Source: Cristatella mucedo (Eukaryota > Bryozoa > Phylactolaemata > Cristatellidae). From it: a DNA stretch of 64,000 nt. Below are positions 34,442-43,857 of this stretch, piece by piece. Below the pieces are notes generated by a model. It saw only the letters and a program-made list of their open reading frames with translations, did not search any database and was not told the DNA's origin. The DNA lies in NCBI GenBank assembly GCA_009760855.2, contig WPIO01000146.1, positions 808,001-872,000 on the forward strand, read 5' to 3'. A program made the position numbers and the translations under genes. The first letter of the stretch is position 1. Each line of letters begins with the position of its first letter.

Positions 34442-35270
34442 ATGGGCGCTGGTATGGAGCCGCCAGCCGTCTACTACAACCCGGGCCCTGTACCGCCATT
34501 GAAGAGATTCAGTGGTGATGAGAGCGAATCTTTCGTGAACTGATACAAGCATTTCTGTGTCTTTGCGAAGGGCTTTGGTTGGTTTAGCGATATCGGTCTC
34601 TTCATTCTATGGCTCCAGCCTATCTTTCAGATATACTACCCCATCAGGCAAAGCATCGTACCACTCGCTTTTCGGAATCCAACAGTCTAGAAATACCTCG
34701 TACAAACCTTAAATCCTTTGGAGACCGTGCATTTAGCTCGTATGCTCCCACAGCCTGGAACTCCCTCCCGACCTGCATCAGAACACCCCCTGACCTGACC
34801 ACATTTAAAAGAAACTTAAAAACATACCTATTTAGGACAGCATTTAGTGGGTCCTTGTGATTCGTCCTCGATGTGCTTATGCGTGCTGACACTGTTCATA
34901 CTGCCACTAACCACATTTGCATGCTGACCTAGTGCATGTAACCCCTAACCATGTTATTCATTTTGTTTGTTTTTCAAGCATGATTTTACTTACTATTCTA
35001 TTGCGTATCACTTTGCAGCAAATGTAAAGTGCCTAGAAAGAGATTAAGTTCTCTGAGGGCGCTTTATCAAGTGCATTATTATTATTATTATTATTATCGA
35101 GAGGCATGAGCTAGGAATGTTAATCGAGGGTGGAGCGACAAGGGTGTTAACTAGAGTTGAGGAGTCGCTATGTACTTATTACACCCTGGAGCAGCTAGTT
35201 AAAACCCTAGCGGTTATGTTTTTCAACTGAATGAGTTTCAGGATGTAGTAGGATGCTGCTTTAGCCGAGT
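34442..35270 (+). pseudogene. Ty3/gypsy-like gag fragment, split by a LINE-A insertion
   Basis: Two pieces, 34442-34590 and 35093-35236, read as one gag-like frame once the LINE is ignored. The first starts with an ATG and has PPLKRFSGDESESFVN, then a TGA where a Trp codon is expected, then YKHFCVFAKGFGW. The second continues ERHELGMLIEGG and YYTLEQLV. Both are typical of gypsy-type Gag capsid segments. A TGA and tandem TAG stops follow at about 35229-35252. No zinc knuckle or pol is present. An LTR starts 250 bp downstream, so this is an internally deleted element. Confidence 0.65.
34591..35096 (+). mobile_element. LINE-A 3' fragment (plus) inside the gag fragment
   Basis: Starts GTCTCTTCATTCTATGGC and ends in (ATT)n. 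TATCG occurs at both edges as a 5-bp target-site duplication. The C-terminal frame (34609-34860) is intact, and the sequence shares copy 1's subfamily changes. Confidence 0.93.
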
Positions 35271-35493
35271 TCCAGGGGTCAAAGGCTATTTCCTATCAAC
35301 CCCTGCCATACTCTGGCCATGCCGTCGCTCGCCGTGCTCCTGAGCTAGGAAAGACCTGCGACCGTCAGGCTAGACCTCTTTATAATATTGCATGTGCCAA
35401 TAACAACAGGGGAACTAAACAACTCTACAGGGGAAGGTAGTATACAAAGTACACCAAAGGGGCGAAAGACGACTGAGCAAGCGGGAACAAACG

Positions 35494-35990
35494 TGTTAGT
35501 TGGTCAGTCGGCCTCCGAAGTCCTGCCGTTGTACCGACTCGGTTCAAACAGTACGAGCGTACGCCGTAAAAGATTCGCCTAGCTAAGTAGCTGCTTGGCA
35601 AGTTGGATTCGACGTCTACCACAGTCGAGAGCTTCCGCCGGAAAACGCCAACTCACGGGGAGACCACGAACATGATACACGGGGAACGCGGAATATACGA
35701 GTCAGAACAACGAGCGAGCTATACAGCTTTACCCGGACTTTGGGCATTTGTTGCCACGCGTGCGTGGCTGCATCGCCGGAGTAGGACTGCAACCATCCAG
35801 GTGCATAACTCGGCGAGACCGGGAGCCTCCAACACTACGACTTACTCGGCCAACTTATATTACCCAAACCCCATATGACCTCTTGTCACCGCACATCCGG
35901 CCATGCCGTAGCTCCGACCCCGGCCTGGCCGGTGGCCCTTACCACGTTATAGCCGTCCTGTCCCAGCCAACCAAACCAAGCCTGGGTGCA
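35494..35990 (+). mobile_element. LTR-C copy 1 (497 bp)
   Basis: TGTTAGTTGG...CCTGGGTGCA, a TG..CA-bounded block also found at 37212-38038 and, reversed and truncated, at 36869-37199. A purine-rich AAGCGGGAACAAACG precedes it like a polypurine tract, which suggests it is the 3' LTR of the gag-bearing element upstream. Confidence 0.7.
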
Positions 35991-36707
35991 CTGCTGAGAT
36001 CGGCTTACTTGCCATGCAACTGGTGCCTCAGCAAAGCCTGTATGACTTTTGCGAGCCTCTCTTGAAAGATGCAAAAATTGCATACCCCACTGGCTGCTGT
36101 GGTCCTCGATGGGGTTCAGCTTCCTATTTTTCGGCCAAAGGAGATGGATGTGTCAGCCTGAGGCAGCAATCCTCACGGTGGACGGAGCCAGTGAACGGCT
36201 GTAAGGCCATTTTCAGTGTCTACTTGAGTGCGAAACAATGCTAGCCTCAAGAAAATTGCTTATCAAACCTAGGGATTCCCAAAATGAAAGATCAATGGTA
36301 AATAGTTTGAATTAGGTAAAAGCGGCCGAGATAAAGCAAGAATTCCTCAGGAGGCAAGAATTGTCCATGGATCGAAACCATGCTGAAGGGAACCGCTACT
36401 GTCGCTTAAGTACTAATCATGACGTCAGGAGTACTAGCGTGACTCCGTAACGGAGACTCACACGTGATACACTTGGCAGCTCCAGCCCAGTGTAGTATCC
36501 CTTTTTTAAAGGGAGCGACGTCTAGCGATCAGAGACCCGAGTCTTTGCTTTGTCCATTAGGCAGCCCTTCATTGTCTGTTGGTCAATGAACTTCTGAATT
36601 ACAGCCTAGGATGACTATTGTGACTATCTTTTGATGTTGCCTGTGGCCTGGCACTTACAGTACTAAAGCATATTTATAGCCAGGACCTTCCAAAACAATA
36701 TCCTACC
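35991..36707. other. Unassigned; one open frame at 36014-36244
   Basis: A 76-codon ATG frame (MQLVPQQSLYDFCEPLLKD..) lies just after LTR-C copy 1. No domain or splice border is recognised. Confidence 0.3.
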
Positions 36708-36868
36708 AATAATGATAAATTTGTTATAGTTGTCCAGAGAACTCAATCCTTTTTGAGGAACTTCACATTTGCTGTGAAGGAAGCACGATTGAACTGTTAG
36801 AGGTAGCATTCTCAATGACACTAAGCATAACATGGTTAGAGGTATGACACCTTGGGTCACCATGCAAA

Positions 36869-37199
36869 TGTACCCAGGCTGGGTTCGGTTGACAGGGACC
36901 GGACGGCTATAGTGAGAGTTAGGGTCACCGGCTAGGCCGGGGTCGGACCCTACGGCATGGCCGGATGTATGCGGTGACGTGAGATCACCGGGGCTCTTGG
37001 GTACAGGAAGTTGGCCAAGTAAATCGTAGTGTTGGAGGCTCCCGGTCTCGCCGAGTTATGCACCTGGATTCGTGCAGGCGTGCTCCGGCGATGCTGCCAC
37101 GCACGCAAGAGAACGAGTACCCAAGGCCCGAGCAGAGCTGCATAGCTCGCTCGTTGATGACTTGTTTTTATTCCGCGTTCCCCGTGCAGCATGTTCGTG
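36869..37199 (-). mobile_element. LTR-C copy 2, reversed, truncated
   Basis: Starts TGTACCCAGG (reverse of the LTR-C 3' end) and runs through about 330 bp of the LTR, stopping at GTTCGTG next to an 11-C homopolymer. The first ~170 bp of the LTR are missing. Confidence 0.75.
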
Positions 37200-37211
37200 C
37201 CCCCCCCCCCG

Positions 37212-38038
37212 TGTTAGTTGGGGTCAGTCGGCTTCTCCAGTCTAGTATTTGTACCGACTGCGAGTCCAACAGTACGAGCGTACGCCGTCCAAAACCCGGC
37301 TGGCTGAGTAAATGCTGGCTAGTCCGAGTCGACAACTACCAAAGTCGTAAGCTTTAGCCGAAAGACGCCAACACATGGGGTGGATCACGAACATGCTACA
37401 CGGAGAACGCCGAATAAAAACAAGTCAACAACGAGCGAGCTATCCAGCTCCGCTCGGAGAACTCCCACCCGGCCTGCGTCAAAACTTCCCCTGACCTGAC
37501 CGCATTTAAAAGGAACCTAAAGCGCACCTATTTAGGACAGCATTTAGTGGGTCCCCGTGATTCGTCTTTGATGTGCTTATGCGTGCTGACACTGTGCATG
37601 CTGCCACTAACCACATTTGCATGCTGACCCTGTGCATGTCACCCCTAACCATATTATTCATCTCGTTTGTTTTTCAAGCATGATTTTACTTACCATTCAA
37701 TTGCATTTCACTTTACAGCAAATGTAAAGCGCCTAGAGAGAGAGATTGAGTTCTCTGAGGGCGCTTTATCTAGTTAATTATTATTATTATTATTATTATT
37801 GCGTGCGTGGCAGCATCGCCGTAGCACGCCTGCACGAATCCAGGTGCATAACTCGGCGAGACCAGGAGCCTCCAACACCACGACTTACTTGGCCAACTTC
37901 CTGTATCGAAGAGCCCCGGTGACCTCACGTCACCTCATACATCCGGCCATGCCGTAGGGTCCGACCCCGGCATAGGCGGTGACCCTAACCCTCACTATAG
38001 CCGCCTGTTCCCTGTCAACCGAACCCAGCCTGGGTACA
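37212..38038 (+). mobile_element. LTR-C copy 3, complete, interrupted by LINE-A
   Basis: TGTTAGTTGG...CCTGGGTACA. With copy 2 it forms an inverted pair whose outer ends are both the LTR 3' terminus. The pair is flanked by CAAA on each side (36865-36868; 38039-38042). A LINE-A fragment occupies 37456-37800. Confidence 0.75.
37456..37800 (+). mobile_element. LINE-A 3' fragment inside LTR-C copy 3
   Basis: From AGAACTCCCACCC to (ATT)n, with an intact hairpin. Compared with LTR-C copy 2, about 22 bp of LTR sequence is missing at the insertion site, so integration was accompanied by a small target deletion. Confidence 0.9.
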
Positions 38039-38093
38039 CAAATACGGTTAGTGGCAGCATGCAGTGTCAGCATCTGCAAGCACTAAAAAGACA

Positions 38094-38178
38094 TAAAATA
38101 ATTGTAATACACTTGATAAAGCGCTCGCAGAGAACAAATTCTCTTTCTAAATCCGCTATATTGGTTGCCAAGGAGGCA
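38094..38178 (-). mobile_element. Short LINE-A tail (minus) nested in the LINE-A copy
   Basis: ATAATTGTAATACACTTGATAAAGCGCTCGCAGAGAAC.. is a second reversed tail inside the 3' UTR of the larger reversed copy. Confidence 0.7.
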
Positions 38179-38909
38179 CTAATCACAAGGGCCGCCAAAT
38201 GCTGCAAAATTAGATGCATTTTAGCTTCTTTTCAAAAGTGTTCCAGTCAGGGGATGTCTGGATGTGATTCGGGAAGCATGTACAGGCTTTGGAGAATGCG
38301 AAATAAACCAACGGTCTTTCCACAAGATTTAAAGTGCATGCCATGAACAAGAAAATTGTTACATTCGGAAAAGGTGGGGTTAAAATGCTTAGTCTGGTGG
38401 TGGAGGAAAGGCGATAGGTAGGCGTGAGTTTAAGAATGAAGCATACTGAAAGTGAGTTACAGAACCTTGAAGTCGAGGCATTGCTTGACTAGGAGCCAGT
38501 GCAGGTCAGCTAGAAGGGGTGGGATGAGGCAACGAAGACGATTAAAGCAGAAAAGCCCAGCTTCATAGTACACAAGCTGTAAGTGCCTAATTGCGAAGGC
38601 CGGAAGACCAGGAAATAGCAAGTGACGGAAATTGCGAAAGGACGCCACCGATCCATGGACCAATTTAGATGACCGTTCCCATCTCTAAAGCCCGAATTTC
38701 ACCAATAGTGTGCAAGTAAACGTAGACAGACTAGACTGTGGTGCTGACGTGGTTGTCTAATGCAAGGTAATTTTGGAATCACCAGCCTACATTTTGTGTA
38801 GATTCAACTGGCAATGTGCTGGCCGAGCTAATTTTGAGTACAAGGTTTTTCAATTTCCGCATTGCATTCGGCTTACGCACAACAGTGAATTGGTTTTTAT
38901 CATCATTCA

Positions 38910-39168
38910 CTTAGTCGGAATTATCGTCGCGAATAGCACAGAACGCTAGCCGATGTGCAACACTACCAGTTTATTCCACCTCAACACGGAGCAGAGCGAA
39001 GCACAACTCTCCTCGCCCCTCTCGCCCACCGGAGTCCCCACCGGAGTCCCCACCGACTCCCTTGTCAAAACAAACACTAGTAGCACGACCCGGCTGCTTA
39101 CCACATCGATTGTCACAGCCCACTCGTAAAGCGATCAGGTGCAGTGTCATCAATTACCTAAAACCACA
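38910..39168 (-). repeat. LTR-D 3' LTR
   Basis: Direct repeat of 40488-40746. Contains a duplicated CCGGAGTCCCCACCGG-type unit. Purine-rich GGCGGGCA precedes it on the minus strand as a possible polypurine tract. Confidence 0.88.
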
Positions 39169-39252
39169 TGCCCGCCTGATCTGGAGATCAACTAACGACG
39201 TAGCTAGAGCAGCAAGCAGCTGTTCTTCTCCACTGCTTAGACAGCGAGAAGG

Positions 39253-39567
39253 CTAAACATTAACCACATAGTTCACATAGCGTGCCGGTGGTCTCATGCC
39301 ACATCTTGGCCGTAGCTGTCTGCTGGGCTCGTCGTCTCTGGGCATACTACCAGGGCCTGCATCGGAGTGTTCGTCGAGGAGTTCATTGGTGTTCTGTACT
39401 GGTCTGACGTCCGCTAGGTGGCGGCGGATTCCATCAATTTCAATGCCAACTCCTTCCGCCGGGGCACTAACTGTCCCCTTAATTATGAGGCTAAGTAACG
39501 GCTGCTCGGAGGAGGCGGGCGACCGCACGGCCTGTTGAAACAAGCCGGCTGCGTTTGACAGCTGCAT
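39253..39567 (-). pseudogene. LTR-D Pol C-terminal remnant
   Basis: A 104-codon frame ending in a basic, proline-containing stretch RPRCGMRPPARY before the stop. That pattern is usual at the very end of gypsy-type integrase/Pol proteins. No catalytic integrase core is present. It is out of frame with the gag-like ORF upstream by one base and overlaps it. Confidence 0.45.
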
Positions 39568-40477
39568 TCATGCGTCGTGGGGCCACATATTTCTCCGTCG
39601 CTGGCACCTCGTCGGGCGGCACAGCCTCGAAGCTCAATGGTGCATGCCACACCACCACCACTTCACAAGCCATCACCGCGTCTCCGGGCGCCGCAGAGTC
39701 TTCGGGCACAGCCGCTGCATCTTCGGGCGCCTCCGTCGCTTCTTCGGGCTCCGCCGCAGCGGCTTCGGGTGCCGCCACCTCTTCGGGCTCCATCGCCATG
39801 TCTTCGGGCACCGCCGCCGCGGCCGAGTCTTCGGGTGCAGCCGCAGCCGTGTTTCCGACCTTCACCTCATATCCGTTCAGCGCCTCTTCTCCTACCTGTG
39901 CTGAGTCACAGCCCACTTGCTTCGCCGATGAGCCTCCGACCTGCTCTGCATCTCTAACTTGCTCCGAGTCGTAACCAACCGGTTCGTCACATGCCAGCGT
40001 CACCTCAACGGCTTCAGCTACCTCGCAGATCGTTGCCTCATTGCACACTACGTGCGCCTGGCAAATCTTCACAGCCTGGATAGCTGTCACCGCGTTCCAC
40101 ACGGTGGCATCCTGGTAAACCGTTGTCGCCCGGCACACCGTAGGCGATTGCTGATATTGTTTCTGTTCCCTCTTCTCGCCGCCTTCTCTCCGACAACCAT
40201 TGGCTAACTCAGCGCTCAACAGTCACGCTTTACCTACAGGGCTAGCCAGCGCGGTTTCCAGAGCCTGGCGAAGTAGACGGTACTCATCCTTGAATGCCTT
40301 CGGCATGTAAGAATACATTTTGAAGGCGCTTCCTTCCAGGAAGAGAGGCAGATATTTGTGCCAGATACTCGGATTGACACCGTACAGCTCAATCCACCGC
40401 TCCGAGTCAAGCAGCCAAGTTTCGAAGTCATCACGGACTTGAAAATGCGCAAGCAACATTGCTGTCATTGCCCCCAC
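39491..40477 (-). pseudogene. LTR-D gag-like ORF with one stop
   Basis: The first part (40477-40223) starts MGAMTAMLLAHFQVRDDFE and contains WIELYGVNPS and FLEGSAFKMY, resembling Gag capsid N-terminal segments of retroelements. A TGA at 40223-40225 interrupts a frame that then continues in phase to 39491. The second part is rich in Ala, Glu and Pro, with repeated PED/PEE units encoded by a degenerate TCTTCGGGC minisatellite (about 39690-39850). The frame begins directly after the 5' LTR, leaving little room for a primer-binding site. Recognition of Gag is by pattern only. Confidence 0.6.
39690..39850 (+). repeat. Degenerate 12-15-bp minisatellite in the LTR-D gag-like ORF
   Basis: Repeated TCTTCGGGC plus GCC units encode the A/P/E-rich segment on the minus strand. 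Confidence 0.75.
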
Positions 40478-40487
40478 CGAAATAGCT

Positions 40488-40746
40488 TGTAGTCGGAATT
40501 ATCGTCTCGAAGGGCATAGAGCGCTAGCCTATGTGCAACACTACCAGTGTATTCCACCTCCACACGGAGCAGAGTGAAGCACAACTCTTCTCGCCCCTCT
40601 CGCCCACCGGAGTCCCCGCCGGAGTCCCCACCGACTTCCTTGTCAAAACAAACACTAGAAGCACGGCCTGGCTGCTTACCACATCGAGTGTCACAGCCCA
40701 CTCGTAAAGCGATCAGGTGCAGTGTCATCAATTAACTAAAACCACA
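40488..40746 (-). repeat. LTR-D 5' LTR
   Basis: TGTAGTCGG...AACCACA as written on plus. Equal length to the partner LTR. Confidence 0.88.
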
Positions 40747-41035
40747 ATTCGATTTAAGACGGTTTGTGTCAATGCATGAGTGATCGCATGCATCGATCAA
40801 TACATGCAGTGAGGCAGTTTAGAGAATTCGGCATGCTGGAAAGGGCGAAGGGATCAAAGCAAAGGTACCAATGACTGTCGTCTCCATTAAAGTGACAGCC
40901 TATATTGTGCCTGGCGAACACGTAGGAGAACGCGAGACAGGAACTGGACCAACCACAACACCCTGAGGTACCCCATACTTTAGTGGTTCCTCGGATGATC
41001 TTTGTCTATTATTGTCAATACTCTGGGGTATCCTA

Positions 41036-42039
41036 CCTAACGAATATAACACGGACGGTCGTGTGTGTGTGTGCGAAGTCAAACACCCCAGCACCCAACT
41101 TCTACCATTGAAGCCCTCTACCTGGTGGCTGGGATTAAGCAAACCACTATGGTGCTCCCAGGACGACTCGGTTGCTCGCAAGCTGGAGGAGGCAGATACA
41201 GGGTGACTGGCGAATGCTCTGTGCCATTAAGATCCCCAAGCTGAAAATGCAACGCGACCAAGCCAGCCTGAAATTGAGGATGGGAGAAACTTCAGGGAAT
41301 CATTCGTAAAAACTTCTTGCCGACATCATTGCAGGAAATATTGTGGACTAGGTATAGGGTATACAACCGAAGAAGACCAGAGCCCCTTCATGAGGAAGAA
41401 TCAGTTTCCGGAGGTAACTGATAACTGCCAAACACACAATTAATAATCAATAGTCAATCAATTATCTTTCCCAGTGTCAAAAACGTTTTGGCCAAGCCAA
41501 TGGCAGAATGTGAAGACGAATTTGGGAAGCGGAAGAGCGGGAATGGTACACGGAAGTTGAAAGCCGGGTGTAGCAGTATAATGATAAGATATGTAGCAGT
41601 TATATCTAGAATGTTACGGCGGTCAGGGAGAGCTCATTCGAAATATACCTTCAAAGCTTGCAGGAGTATTAACATTTGTGTGTTGGGATGTATTTCTTTC
41701 TTTTGTGCTAAAAAGGGCTCGTATTTGCGATGCATGACTGTTGACTCAATTAGTACTTACGGCTAAACTCCTAGGTGGTCTCAAGTTAAGCTCATTGGCT
41801 ACTCCACGCCTAGTTTGGTGCACCAGCCCTGTGTGATCTCCGTCAAGAGAGGATACGAATCACTCAAACGTAAAGCCTCCAGGCTTAAAATAACCCAGTG
41901 GCATACATCAAAGCTTATTTTTAGAATGCTGGCTAAAAGTGCCATAAACCGCAAATAATACGTGAGATGATAATTTAAGGTGCTATAATCAAAGCTACTA
42001 AACAGGTTCCACAAAAAATATACGGATGTTAAGCACTAG
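41036..42039. other. Unassigned region
   Basis: After the LINE-A homology ends, nothing is recognised. A 92-codon frame (41488-41766) rich in Lys/Cys is open but lacks a convincing border. Confidence 0.4.
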
Positions 42040-42575
42040 AATTTTGTATACCTCATTCACAGCCAATGCGGCTCTCGTAAGCATTTAGTAGATAACAGAC
42101 TTCATCTCACCCAACGAAGAGAGCAGAAAGCACAGTAGAGTCAGGAGAACAGTTAAGGTAGTGAGTAGCATGGAAGTAGCAGCGTAGGACCGCTGCAAAG
42201 AATGAGCCATAGTCGTGACCAGGAAAGTAGTTTTCGTCGCAGTAGAATCTTGGAAGTGTGTTCCACAGTCTAGGACCTGCAGATCTAAAGCTTCTGTCAT
42301 CAAAGGTATTTAAGTGGGAGAATGGAACACCTAATTTATCATTCCTACAGGACCCGATGGCTCAGGAGGATGAAACTGGTGCAACAGTTCATGTAGGTAT
42401 GGAGAAGTCAAGCCGTGGCTGGCCTTATGAGTCAGCTAACGAACTCGGCTCTGTATCCATCGATCAACTTTCGGGCCATCATAGCTCTTGAAGCAAAGGA
42501 AATGCTTAGTCAAACTTGTGGGACTTGAAAACTTGCCTTGCAGCCACATTTGTAGTCATTTGCAGTGCCCTAGTT
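42040..42575 (-). mobile_element. LINE-B 3' fragment (minus), diverged
   Basis: Reversed coding end with landmarks GTTCCACAGTCTAGGACCTGCAG (42259) and a CTAATTTATCATTCC block. The terminal hairpin is lost. Confidence 0.85.
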
Positions 42576-42619
42576 ACTTATTTGCTTGGATAGACAGCGG
42601 AGGGTGAGCACAAGCTAGA

Positions 42620-42779
42620 TGTATCATCGTGGCCGGTAGGAAGTTGTCGCCCTGGAGGCGGTCTGAAGTGGGCATGAGGGTCAATGAGAGTCGTGCTTTT
42701 CTCTACTTCATGCACTGTGAAATAAACTGGTGGCTTCGGTCGTCGGCCGGTATTCCGTGCTGTTTGTGACGGTACAAAA
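42620..42779 (+). mobile_element. Possible 160-bp insertion flanked by CTAGA
   Basis: CTAGA occurs immediately before (42615-42619) and after (42780-42784) a GC-richer block that separates LINE-B and LINE-A remnants. It contains AATAAA at 42720-42725 near its 3' end, as a small LTR would. The ends are TG..AA, so it does not satisfy LTR rules, and the duplication could be chance. Confidence 0.3.
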
Positions 42780-42784
42780 CTAGA

Positions 42785-43180
42785 CCTATCCAAATTACTT
42801 CACCACCAGGCTAGGCATTGTACCACTTGCTTTGCCGATCTTATCTTTCACCTAAATCACGTATGAACTTCAAATCTTCTGGAGACCACGCCTTTAGTTC
42901 CTATGCTCCAGAAGCCTGGAACTCACAACCGTCTAGAGTGAAGAGATCTTCTGAACTGACCATTAAAAAACAAATTAAAAACGTTGCTATTTATTGCAGC
43001 ATTTAGTGGTTCATGTCATTCATCCCTTGCTTGTGCATGCTGACACAGCCCATGCTGCCACTAACCGGAATTCCATGCTGAACCTGTCTGTGCACGTCAC
43101 TCACTCCTCATCTTCATTTGCTTGTTGTCAATGAGAATGCTACCACTAATCATTATATCATTATTTGTTTGCAGTGTTTT
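42785..43180 (+). mobile_element. LINE-A 3' fragment (plus), diverged
   Basis: From CCAGGCTAGGCATTGTACC through AGACCACGCCTTTAGTTC to the 3' UTR. Hairpin and tail are lost. Confidence 0.82.
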
Positions 43181-43319
43181 TTTCATGTCAAAACAGGAAA
43201 GCAAATATACCAATTATGACCAGAAAGCTCAACAGAAAATGGCTAACTCATCAATACAAATAAATAGCTACAAACTCACAAGCGAGAGAGTATTATCTAC
43301 TGACAGCATGACACCAAGG

Positions 43320-43524
43320 CTTGGTACCGAATAAAAAATTTAACCCACGACTTCCTCGATTGACGCAAAATTGCAAACGACAGCTGCACTGCAGCACTTT
43401 TGCTCGTGAGCAGATAGTTCATAAAGCGTCCGTGCGGCTGGTCATTTGAATCGTCTGCTCTGGCATTTGCATGGTTCACAGCCTTATCACTAAGCCTTAG
43501 CATCCTCTGCAGCTGCTCGACCTG
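43320..43524 (-). CDS. Candidate host exon (minus)
   Basis: Minus-strand acceptor-like TGAGATGCTCAG precedes an open frame starting VEQLQRMLRLSDKAV and containing RFMNYLLTSKSAAVQLSF, then RQSRKSW before a possible GGTTAA donor. The frame stays open to a TAA near 43297. Amphipathic helical character. In-frame TGA lies four codons before the acceptor. It lies between two LINE-A copies and matches neither. Unknown family. Confidence 0.35.
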
Positions 43525-43857
43525 AGCATCTCAAGCAAAAGTTCGAGTCATTGGAGAAACGAAACACCAGAAGCAAGACGATCGGCAGTGTCCAAAGCAG
43601 CAGCAGCCCAGTGTGCCGTTGCAGCGATAAGCCAGAAAGTCTGTAAAAACGGCAGCAGTATTGAAGACACCTGACTACTCACTAGCGAAACTGAGAAACT
43701 TCGACGATCGATTATATCTTAATTTCTCAAGAGCAGAGGTAAACTAATCAAGAAAATTAAATTGGGCTAAAGAAGCCTAGACAACTCAGGCTAGCCGTTG
43801 GCCGTTGAGGCTCCCCTGCTATGTGTCACCATATATATATACTACTAATGATACAAT

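Larger units (their letters stand above)
38910..40746 (-). mobile_element. LTR-D: short non-autonomous LTR retrotransposon
   Basis: Two direct 259-bp LTRs (38910-39168 and 40488-40746) flank a 1.3-kb interior. The right LTR has clean TG..CA ends. The left starts CT instead of TG. Flanks are ATTCA (38905-38909) and ATTCG (40747-40751). Reading on the minus strand, the interior has a gag-like start immediately after the 5' LTR and a peptide resembling the extreme C terminus of gypsy Pol near the 3' LTR. Protease, RT, RNase H and most of integrase are absent. LTRs differ by roughly 15 substitutions, so insertion is not recent. It sits inside a LINE-A copy. Confidence 0.85.
36708..41035 (-). mobile_element. 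LINE-A copy (minus) carrying two LTR-element insertions
   Basis: Three collinear pieces of one reversed LINE-A: 36708-36868 (tail and 3' UTR), 38039-38909 (rest of 3' UTR and C-terminal region) and 40747-41035 (RT YADD region upstream to about copy-1 position 1690). They are separated by the inverted LTR-C pair (CAAA duplication) and by LTR-D (ATTC duplication). Each junction rejoins at the expected LINE-A position. Confidence 0.85.

Noticed and set aside
39555-39974. Plus-strand Ser/Ala-rich and Arg/Pro-rich frames
   Set aside because: Antisense shadows of the minus-strand LTR-D gag-like ORF and its minisatellite.
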